Assembly (NCBI GenBank): GCA_025360395.1
Contig: JANYCH010000399.1
Span: forward strand, 1-12,782
Reading direction: 5' to 3'
Source of the DNA: Cytophagales bacterium
GTDB lineage: Bacteria > Bacteroidota > Bacteroidia > Cytophagales > UBA9547
Length of the DNA stretch: 12,782 bases
Below are positions 7,089 through 12,782 of the stretch, piece after piece. Position 1 is the stretch's first letter, and every line of letters starts with the position of its first letter. The translations under genes were made by a program, and so were the position numbers. Under the pieces are notes generated by a model. The model was not told the origin of the DNA. It searched no databases and saw only the letters and a list, made by a program, of their open reading frames with translations.

Positions 7089-7109
7089 CTTAATTATTAA
7101 TTATTAATT
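7089..7109. repeat. AT-rich repeat copy at the end of rsmH
   Basis: This 21-base stretch matches 6633-6653 at 20 of 21 positions (A in place of G at the fifteenth base), in the same orientation. It covers the rsmH stop codon (7097-7099). In both places the repeat encodes the last residues Ile-Asn-Asn followed by TAA, so two unrelated proteins end alike. More TTAAT-type sequence lies at 7039-7065. Low complexity limits the weight of the match. Confidence 0.55.
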
Positions 7110-8056
7110 CTTTCCGCTATGCGAAGTTTCGCAGAACGCGATCTGTTATTGCGTTCCAATTCTGCTTCGCCAGCTTCTATTGGTTTTTTATTTATGGCTT
7201 CAAATGGTTTGATTACATTTCCGTAGAAGTCCTTTTCTTCATCACCTCCGAACTTTCCTTTTTGAATATAATTTTTTACCAGTCTGTCTTCCAAAGAATG
7301 GTAGGACATTACAACCAACCTGCCTCCGGGTTTCAACATTAATACAGCTTGTTCAAGAAATTCTTGTAAAGCTTCCAGTTCCTGGTTCACTTCTATTCTC
7401 AATGCCTGAAAAGCCTGGGCGAAGTATTTATTTTCAGCACCTTTTGGTGCCAGTTTATTTAGTGTTTTTTTAAAATCATCAACAGTTTCCATATTCGACC
7501 TTACCCTGTCCCTTACGATCTGTGAGGCCAGTGTTTTGGCATTTTTAACCTCGCCATACATGCCAAATATTTTATGGAGTTCATCTGCATGGTATTCTTT
7601 CAGGATTTTGGCTGCTGTTAGTTCACCCTGAGGGCGCATTCTCATATCCAGAGGAGCATCAAAACGGATTGAAAAACCTCTTTCGGCAGTATCAAACTGA
7701 TGGGAAGACACACCTAAATCTGCCAGAATTCCATCAACCTTATCAATTCCATATAAGCGCATATACTTTTGCATATCGCGGAAGTTTGCCTGAACGAAAG
7801 TGAAAGTACTATCCTCAATTTGGTCAGCATTTCCTTTGGCGTCAGGATCCTGGTCAAAACCAAATAATTTTCCCTTTCCAGCAAGTTTCTGCAAGATGGC
7901 CTTGCTGTGTCCACCGCCGCCAAATGTCACATCTATATATACGCCCCCTTCCTGAAGGTTTAAACCTTCAAGGCATTCGTTTAACATCACAGGGTTATGA
8001 TAGGCCCTCTTGTTATCCGTATTGCGTTCTGTTCGATTTGATTCGATTTCGTTCAT
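7097..8056 (-). CDS. rsmH: 16S rRNA (cytosine-1402-N4)-methyltransferase RsmH (MraW)
   Basis: S-adenosylmethionine-dependent enzyme that N4-methylates C1402 in the decoding centre of 16S rRNA, encoded second in most dcw operons. At 319 residues it is full length. Motifs in order: YHNPVMLNECLEGL (19-32), the SAM-binding loop TFGGGGHSKAIL (44-55), GFDQDPDA (66-73), ILADLGVSSHQFD (110-122), RGFSIRFDAPLDMRM (126-140), AFQALRIEVNQEL (215-227), VVMSYHSLEDRLVK (248-261), and the C-terminal NNRSRSAKLRIAER (303-316). The ATG at 8054-8056 lies 7 nt after the mraZ stop. About 18 polar residues precede the conserved block, slightly more than usual, but no later ATG would keep it. Confidence 0.97.
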   Translation of the reverse strand: MNEIESNRTERNTDNKRAYHNPVMLNECLEGLNLQEGGVYIDVTFGGGGHSKAILQKLAGKGKLFGFDQDPDAKGNADQIEDSTFTFVQANFRDMQKYMRLYGIDKVDGILADLGVSSHQFDTAERGFSIRFDAPLDMRMRPQGELTAAKILKEYHADELHKIFGMYGEVKNAKTLASQIVRDRVRSNMETVDDFKKTLNKLAPKGAENKYFAQAFQALRIEVNQELEALQEFLEQAVLMLKPGGRLVVMSYHSLEDRLVKNYIQKGKFGGDEEKDFYGNVIKPFEAINKKPIEAGEAELERNNRSRSAKLRIAERINN

Positions 8057-8063
8057 TCAATCT

Positions 8064-8519
8064 TTATTCACTTTCCTTTGTGCCCAAATGTTTCTTTAAA
8101 AGGCCTGCAAGTTCTTTTTGGTCGGTTATTAAGTGCTTGTCATAATTAGTTGGGTCCCATAATTCCAACCTGTTTCCCAATCCAACCAAAATCACATCTT
8201 TGGTAATGCCGGCATAATCTAAAAGGCGCTTGTTTATCAAAAACCGTCCGGTTGAATCGAGCTCGCATTCTGTACCGTTCCTCATCACGTTCCTCTGAAT
8301 GATTGCTGTAGATTCGTCAAACTCATTTAAACCTGTAATCTTGGCGGCAATTTTATCCCACTCAGGCATTGGATAAATAAGAAGACAAGGGTCAGTACTT
8401 TTTAATAAAAAAATCTCATTTGTGAACCCTTCAGGTAGGCGCGCCTTTATACGTGAAGGCAGTATCATTCTGCCTTTAACGTCTATTGTACACTCATATT
8501 CTCCCGAAAAGTACGCCAT
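8064..8519 (-). CDS. mraZ: Transcriptional regulator MraZ
   Basis: First gene of the dcw operon; a DNA-binding protein with two SpoVT/AbrB-like MraZ domains that form ring-shaped oligomers and bind short repeats upstream of their own gene. It is 151 residues. The duplicated DxxGR signature is visible in each half: DVKGRMILPSRIK (13-25) and DSTGRFLINKRLL (88-100). The second half ends in LVGLGNRLELWDP (111-123). The start is ATG at 8517-8519, giving the typical M-A-Y-F-S-G-E-Y beginning. The operator it should bind lies at 8587-8616, ten-base spaced boxes next to the promoter, so autoregulation of the operon is likely. Confidence 0.97.
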   Translation of the reverse strand: MAYFSGEYECTIDVKGRMILPSRIKARLPEGFTNEIFLLKSTDPCLLIYPMPEWDKIAAKITGLNEFDESTAIIQRNVMRNGTECELDSTGRFLINKRLLDYAGITKDVILVGLGNRLELWDPTNYDKHLITDQKELAGLLKKHLGTKESE

Positions 8520-8559
8520 GTGTTGAGATTCAGGATAGTAGCTACGCTATACACCTGAG

Positions 8560-8590
8560 CAAATGTAAAAAATACTAATCAAAAATCCAC
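8560..8590 (-). promoter_or_regulatory. Probable dcw operon promoter (Bacteroidota type)
   Basis: On the minus strand TACATTTG (8567-8560) is a perfect match to the Bacteroidota -7 consensus TAnnTTTG. Nineteen bases upstream, where TTTG is expected at -33, the sequence is GTGG (8590-8587), a poor match that coincides with the edge of the MraZ boxes. Transcription would start near 8553, leaving a leader of about 30-35 nt before mraZ. The leader contains a perfect 8-bp palindrome GTAGCTAC (8538-8545). Confidence 0.6.
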
Positions 8591-8616
8591 CACTTTCCAC
8601 CACTTTTCCCCACTAA
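8587..8616 (-). promoter_or_regulatory. MraZ operator: three boxes at 10-bp spacing
   Basis: On the minus strand three boxes follow one another at exactly 10-bp steps: TTAGTGG (8616-8610), AAAGTGG (8606-8600) and AAAGTGG (8596-8590), each followed by three bases (GGA, TGG, TGG). This fits the described MraZ sites: repeated AAAGTG[T/G]-N3 in mycoplasmas and TGGG-type repeats with 5-nt spacers in E. coli. One box per helical turn suits binding by a ring oligomer. The boxes overlap the expected -33 region, which favours repression. Confidence 0.75.
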
Positions 8617-8695
8617 GTTTCTGTAAATCAGGTTAACTAGCTTGTTTATTAGCTATTAATGACACTTGCTTATATTAAAAAATTACGAGTTATAT

Positions 8696-8720
8696 ATTAA
8701 CTGGTTATTTATCAGTTAAT
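8696..8720. repeat. 8-bp perfect inverted repeat in the mraZ upstream spacer
   Basis: ATTAACTG (8696-8703) and CAGTTAAT (8713-8720) are perfect complements around a 9-base centre. It lies just beyond the terminator of the upstream gene. There is no T run on the minus strand after it, so it is not an obvious terminator; it could be an operator or a secondary transcript-end hairpin. The remaining spacer (8617-8695) is AT-rich with nothing else I can name. Confidence 0.35.
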
Positions 8721-8726
8721 TAAAAT

Positions 8727-8749
8727 AAAAAAAACCCTCGGAAAAGGGT
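8727..8749 (-). terminator. Intrinsic terminator after the sensor-phosphatase gene
   Basis: On the minus strand ACCCT (8749-8745), a 6-base loop, and AGGGT (8738-8734) form a short stem followed directly by eight T residues (8734-8727). It begins about 40 bases after the TAG stop of the upstream gene. It should separate that transcript from the dcw promoter. Confidence 0.75.
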
Positions 8750-8787
8750 CTTTCAGAAGGTTTTAGCTTATAGGAATCGGTATTTAT

Positions 8788-11700
8788 CTATTGGACTTCG
8801 AAACTGATCACCAATACATCATCCAATTGTTCATATCCGTTTCTCCATATATCAAAAGTTTTTTCGAGCTTAGAAATCCTTTTTTCAATTGGCAGATGTC
8901 TTGTGTTCAATAGCTCCTGGCGGAACCTTGGGTACATAAATTTTTCATTTTTGTTTACTCCTCCCATCTGGTCAGCATAGCCGTCACTGAAAATATATAC
9001 CTGGTCACCTTTTAGTAATGGAATACTAAAAGTTTCAAACTGATAGTTCTCTGTCTTTTGCTTGCCACCTACTCCTTGCCTGTCACCTTTAAATATCAAA
9101 ATCTCATTGTTTCTGATAATATAAAGCGGATCGTTGGCTCCGGCAAATTCAAGTGTATTTGTGTCTTTGTCATAAATACAGAGTGCAACATCCATGCCTG
9201 CATTAATTCCGGCCTGGTAGTGATTCATGGAGTATATTATTTCTTTATTCAATATAGAGACAAATTGGCCGGCAGTTGCTTTTGGATTTTCTCTCAATAC
9301 CTGGTTCAATGTTTCATATCCAATAAAAGTCATAAAAGCCCCTGCCACTCCATGACCTGTGCAATCTACCACTGCCAGTAAAAACCTGTTACCGCTTTGG
9401 GCACACCAGTAAAAATCCCCGCTCACTACATCTTTAGGTTTGTAAAGGACATCTATGCTATTGAAATATTTGTTTAGTATGTCTTTACCGGGTAGAATAG
9501 CGGTTTGAATAACCTGGGCAGCTTGTATACTTTCGGTTAATTCTTCAAAAAGCCTGCTTATTTCGTTGTTTTGCCTGTTTACTTCTTCTGCAGTCTGCTG
9601 CAATTCTTCATTTATCTGTCGGAGTTCATTTGTTTGTGAATCAACTTCTCTCTTTAGCTCTAAGTTTCTCTGTCTTATAGATTTGGTCCTCCAGAAAAAA
9701 AATCCCACCAAAGCGCCTATTAAACTTAAAACAATCAAAGCCCTAAACCACCAGGTGGCCCACCAGGGTGGTAAAACGACTATATAAAGTTGCGAACTTT
9801 CATTGTTCCATTGACCATCGTTATTGGCAGCCCTGACCTTAAAGGTGTAACTGCCGGGGTCCAGATTGGTGTAAGTGGCAAGATGGGCCCCAGAGCTTGT
9901 GTAATTCCAATCGGAGTCAAAACCTTCCAGTATATAGGCAAACCTGTTCTTTTCAGGGAGAACAAAGTCCAGACCTGCAAATTCGATGCTGATCATCTTG
10001 TCCATGTATTGAAAGTGAATGGTACTGTCGTTCCAGAATACTGATTCCGTTTTATGGTATTTGGGAAAGGAAGACAGTGGCTGGTTGAATATCCTGATAT
10101 CGGAAATAGAGACATTCGGTAAATGATAATTTAATTTTATGTCTTTCGGGTGGAACCTGTGATATCCTTCTGAGCCTCCAAAATAAATATATCCTTTAGC
10201 ATCTTTGAGCTTACTTGAAGCATTGAACTGACCAGTTTGCACACCATCATTGATATCAAAATTCAGAAACCTGTAAGCATCGCCAGTGAATTTTAATATA
10301 GAGATCCCAACATCAGTGGCCATCCATATATTGCCATCATTGTCGTTTTGGATACAAAGTACCTCATTGCCAAACCAGCCTTTTGAAGCAGGAAATATTA
10401 CCGGGCTTTCTGTTTCTTTGAATGGAATTTTAAAAATGGAAGCGTCGCTTGAGGCAGCCCATAAATCTCCTTTTCCATCTACACAAAGGTCTTTTAAATT
10501 GGAAGGAAGCGCAATTCCCGGATAAATGTATTCAATAAACTTATCTTTAACGGGGTCAAAATAATGAAGAGATTCGGAAATAGCCCACACCATGCCCTTT
10601 TTGTCGGTGACCATGACAAGTATGGCAGCAGATTTAAAGCCACTGTTACCTGGTACATCATAATGGTAGTGGGTGATTTTGGAAAGATCAGGTGAAATTC
10701 TTTCCGCTCCGTTGTTTAATAGTCCTATCCAGATATTTCCATTAAGGTCCTCAGTCATTTTCCAGGCATGGTCAGACCCAATATTGTCGCTCATGTTTTC
10801 ATTGGAAAAAACCTTCAGCACTTTCATGTCCGGACTCAAAACTGCTATCCCCCCGGCATAACTGCCAACCCAAATCCGTTTTTTTGAATCAACAAATATG
10901 CTCTTGGAGACGTCGGAATGGGGCAGCTTGTTGTTTTCCTTCGTAAAGTATTCATATTCTTTTGTGTCCGGGTCAAACAAATTAAGACCACCGCCATCAG
11001 TTCCAATCCAGATTTTACCATTCTCAGCAGAATTAAAAGCAAGTGCTGATTTGTTATTTAAATGCTGGTTTTTCGGGCCTTTATCATTGTAGGTTACGAA
11101 CTTATGCCTGTAATCATTCAATACGTTTAACCCACCTGCAAAAGTCCCTATCAAGAGTAATTCAGGCTCAATTTCATATAAACTGTAGATAGTGCTGCTG
11201 CTTAAAGCTTCTTCTGAATTTAAGGCCGGCAGGTAGCAGGATGGTGTTTCATCTGAAGAGGCGGAGAATTTGTAGATGCCACCTATATCTGTTCCTACCC
11301 ATACTCTTCCTTTTCTGTCTTTCAGTATGCTTAGTACAATATTTGACTTAAGTTTTCCATTTTCGATTGAAAAGCGATCAATATTCCCGTTTGACATGTC
11401 ATACCTGAAAAGACCATAAAATTCTGTCCCTATCCATATATAACCATCGGAATCATATTTTAACCTGCCTCCGCGCGTCAAAATCCCTTTATCAGGACCA
11501 TTAAAAAACCTGACAGATTCAACGGTCTCTGTTTCCTGGTTAAATTTTAAAATGCAATTATTGGAAGCATATAACCACATGATGCCTTTGTCATCTTCAT
11601 CAATGGATGAAATGAAACATTTCTTATCGAGACGAAGGTTTATTTTTCTGAGCCGTTTTAGCTGTTCATCATAAATTTCAAGTCCTTCACTTGAGCCAAT

Positions 11701-12114
11701 GAAAATTTTCCGGCTTCGGGAGTAAAAGGCGCATAACCATTTTTTTTCAGTGTCTTTTTGAGATTTATCAAGAGGTTCGAATATTTCTTTGTGGTAATTA
11801 AACCTGAAAATCCCTTTTGAAATATTACCGACAAAAAGTTCGTTTTTTGATCCTGCAAGTAAGATATCTACTTCATTATGAGGCAAAGAGTTTGTGTCTT
11901 CCGGCATGTGTCTCCAGGTCCGGAAAGTATAACCATTGTAAAGTGCCAGACCGTTTGATGTCCCAAACCAAAGATGTCCATACCCATCCTGTACTATAGA
12001 GAAAATGTTATTATCTGGTAACCCATCTTTTTTACCAATTTTATCGAAAATGAGATTTTGTGAAAAACCTATTTTGCAAATTAAGAGTGTGAAAAATAAA
12101 ATTCTCAGATACAT
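8788..12114 (-). CDS. Periplasmic propeller sensor with cytoplasmic SpoIIE-type PP2C phosphatase
   Basis: A 1108-residue membrane sensor. A signal peptide (about 1-18, MYLRILFFTLLICKIGFS) precedes about 14 propeller-blade motifs of the Reg_prop type, seen as repeated GxIWIGT-like strands (for example 46-52, 224-230, 269-275, 366-372, 412-418, 459-465, 594-600). These probably form two seven-bladed propellers. A Y_Y_Y-type beta domain follows (about 700-782), then one membrane span (about 788-808) and a Glu/Gln-rich coiled coil (about 811-870). The SpoIIE/PP2C phosphatase domain is at about 880-1105 with its metal-binding acids: SGDFYW (D900), VVDCTGHG (D917), GMDVA (D975), FSDGYADQ (D1044) and LDD (1097-1099). 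The layout is that of hybrid two-component sensors, but with a phosphatase instead of a histidine kinase. Phosphatases of this class often act on STAS anti-anti-sigma factors; no such partner is in the window. It is a separate transcript from the dcw operon. Confidence 0.93.
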   Translation of the reverse strand: MYLRILFFTLLICKIGFSQNLIFDKIGKKDGLPDNNIFSIVQDGYGHLWFGTSNGLALYNGYTFRTWRHMPEDTNSLPHNEVDILLAGSKNELFVGNISKGIFRFNYHKEIFEPLDKSQKDTEKKWLCAFYSRSRKIFIGSSEGLEIYDEQLKRLRKINLRLDKKCFISSIDEDDKGIMWLYASNNCILKFNQETETVESVRFFNGPDKGILTRGGRLKYDSDGYIWIGTEFYGLFRYDMSNGNIDRFSIENGKLKSNIVLSILKDRKGRVWVGTDIGGIYKFSASSDETPSCYLPALNSEEALSSSTIYSLYEIEPELLLIGTFAGGLNVLNDYRHKFVTYNDKGPKNQHLNNKSALAFNSAENGKIWIGTDGGGLNLFDPDTKEYEYFTKENNKLPHSDVSKSIFVDSKKRIWVGSYAGGIAVLSPDMKVLKVFSNENMSDNIGSDHAWKMTEDLNGNIWIGLLNNGAERISPDLSKITHYHYDVPGNSGFKSAAILVMVTDKKGMVWAISESLHYFDPVKDKFIEYIYPGIALPSNLKDLCVDGKGDLWAASSDASIFKIPFKETESPVIFPASKGWFGNEVLCIQNDNDGNIWMATDVGISILKFTGDAYRFLNFDINDGVQTGQFNASSKLKDAKGYIYFGGSEGYHRFHPKDIKLNYHLPNVSISDIRIFNQPLSSFPKYHKTESVFWNDSTIHFQYMDKMISIEFAGLDFVLPEKNRFAYILEGFDSDWNYTSSGAHLATYTNLDPGSYTFKVRAANNDGQWNNESSQLYIVVLPPWWATWWFRALIVLSLIGALVGFFFWRTKSIRQRNLELKREVDSQTNELRQINEELQQTAEEVNRQNNEISRLFEELTESIQAAQVIQTAILPGKDILNKYFNSIDVLYKPKDVVSGDFYWCAQSGNRFLLAVVDCTGHGVAGAFMTFIGYETLNQVLRENPKATAGQFVSILNKEIIYSMNHYQAGINAGMDVALCIYDKDTNTLEFAGANDPLYIIRNNEILIFKGDRQGVGGKQKTENYQFETFSIPLLKGDQVYIFSDGYADQMGGVNKNEKFMYPRFRQELLNTRHLPIEKRISKLEKTFDIWRNGYEQLDDVLVISFEVQ

Positions 12115-12146
12115 AATAAAAGGGTCCTTTCAGGCTTTATAATACG

Positions 12147-12176
12147 AAAATTTATTCTAATTGTTTGTTTACCAAA
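12147..12176 (-). promoter_or_regulatory. Candidate promoter for the sensor-phosphatase gene
   Basis: On the minus strand TTTG (12176-12173), an 18-base spacer and TAAATTTT (12154-12147) match the Bacteroidota TTTG / TAnnTTTG promoter at all but the last base. Transcription would start about 25-30 bases before the ATG at 12114. In AT-rich DNA such matches also occur by chance. Confidence 0.4.
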
Positions 12177-12782
12177 CATCCGAGGGAATCCACATGATTT
12201 TTAAAATTTATTAATGTTACTATTAATAATTTGTAAACATTTATAAAATGTGTTTCTTCTTCAAAATTGCTTGAGGATCTGGCTGTTGTGCAATAGGATG
12301 GGATACCATTTTCTTCCAGTGATTGTACTGGCTTGTGGGATGCGACATCCATCCCTCAATTTGCCTTATGCAGGACTATGAGCTACAGATATATTGAATC
12401 CCCTGACTGATAGGCTATCCTCTTAGTTCAAACATTCAGAAAGATTGGTTTAGCAGCTTGCTTGGAGTAAAAGGATAAAAATGTGAAAGTTTTGGGTTAT
12501 CTCTATAACTAGTTTAGGACAAGTATAAAGTGGAGGTTTTCCGTCCTTAAAACCAGCCCAATCTAACTCTTAAGGTTGGGGATAAGTGGGTTTTAAACGC
12601 TCCATTACTATATAATTGCAGATTATATGTAAATATATGCTCGATTAGATATCTTTTTCCTGTTTGCAAAAAAGACTAATTGGTTTAATCACAATATTAT
12701 TATTTAAATAAAAAATGTAATTTATCGTAACATTTTAAATCCGGCAGGGTATTCATCAAAGACAAGTATCAGCCTTTATGAA
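12177..12782. other. Non-coding stretch with several short inverted repeats
   Basis: No convincing gene is visible on either strand in these roughly 600 bases. Short inverted repeats are present: CCAGT/ACTGG (12316-12331), GGGATG/CATCCC (12337-12355), GATAGGCTATC (12409-12419), a nested pair at 12547-12596, and AAAATGT/ACATTTT (12712-12736). An ATG at 12778-12780 at the very edge might begin a plus-strand gene outside the window, which cannot be judged here. Confidence 0.5.
12535..12596. other. Possible structured RNA or attenuator-like element
   Basis: An inner 8-bp stem (12557-12564 with 12573-12580, one G-U pair, 8-base loop) sits inside an outer 8-bp stem, TTAAAACC (12547-12554) with GGTTTTAA (12589-12596). 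The outer 5' arm can instead pair with GGTTTT at 12535-12540, so two structures would exclude each other. The strand and any downstream gene are unknown. Confidence 0.3.

Noticed and set aside
12152..12352. A 66-codon minus-strand open frame upstream of the sensor gene
   Set aside because: It has no recognisable domain and overlaps the candidate promoter of the next gene and the hairpins at 12316-12355, so chance is the simpler explanation.
12361..12480. A possible tRNA, suggested by a GTAGCTCA-like stretch on the minus strand
   Set aside because: No acceptor stem, anticodon arm or T-arm could be laid out around it.
12758..12782. The end of a minus-strand gene entering from the right edge
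   Set aside because: Only a handful of codons would precede the stop, too few to support any call.

Overview
The window is a minus-strand stretch of a division and cell wall (dcw) cluster, and the gene order and protein types point to Bacteroidota (a Cytophagales, Chitinophagales or Sphingobacteriales-like organism). Reasons: the order mraZ-rsmH-ftsL-ftsI-murE-mraY-murD with no murF between murE and mraY; Bacteroidota-style MraY and a PASTA-tailed division PBP; AT-rich intergenic DNA without clear Shine-Dalgarno sequences; a TAnnTTTG-type -7 promoter element before mraZ; and a periplasmic two-component-type propeller sensor, a class typical of this phylum. MurE carries the DNPR motif expected for meso-diaminopimelate peptidoglycan.

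Layout (transcription runs right to left). 12782-12115: about 670 bases without a convincing gene, holding several short inverted repeats and a probable promoter for the next gene. 12114-8788: a large membrane sensor with about 14 propeller blades, Y_Y_Y domain, one membrane span, coiled coil and a cytoplasmic SpoIIE-type PP2C phosphatase, followed by an intrinsic terminator (8749-8727). 8616-8560: a three-box MraZ operator and promoter. 8519-1: the dcw operon: mraZ, rsmH, an FtsL-like gene, a four-helix-bundle (23S rRNA IVP/S23-like) gene, ftsI, an ORF6N-domain gene, murE, an unrecognised 69-residue gene, mraY and the 5' third of murD, which runs off the left edge.

The core genes work together. 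MraZ autoregulates the operon and RsmH methylates 16S rRNA. FtsL and FtsI belong to the septal peptidoglycan synthase complex. MurE, MraY and MurD make the peptidoglycan precursor: cytoplasmic MurD and MurE add D-Glu and DAP, and MraY makes lipid I at the membrane.

The unusual part is three extra genes inside this conserved operon. The S23-like gene lies between 19-bp perfect inverted repeats, one of which forms the end of ftsL. The ORF6N gene abuts murE with no spacer, and upstream of it are two identical 26-bp hairpin repeats, one overlapping the ftsI stop. The 69-residue gene is separated from each neighbour by a single base. ftsI and murE, the core genes directly after the two recognisable extra genes, both start with TTG, while the other core genes start with ATG. 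This looks like cargo-type insertions that the operon has tolerated and stitched into its translation.
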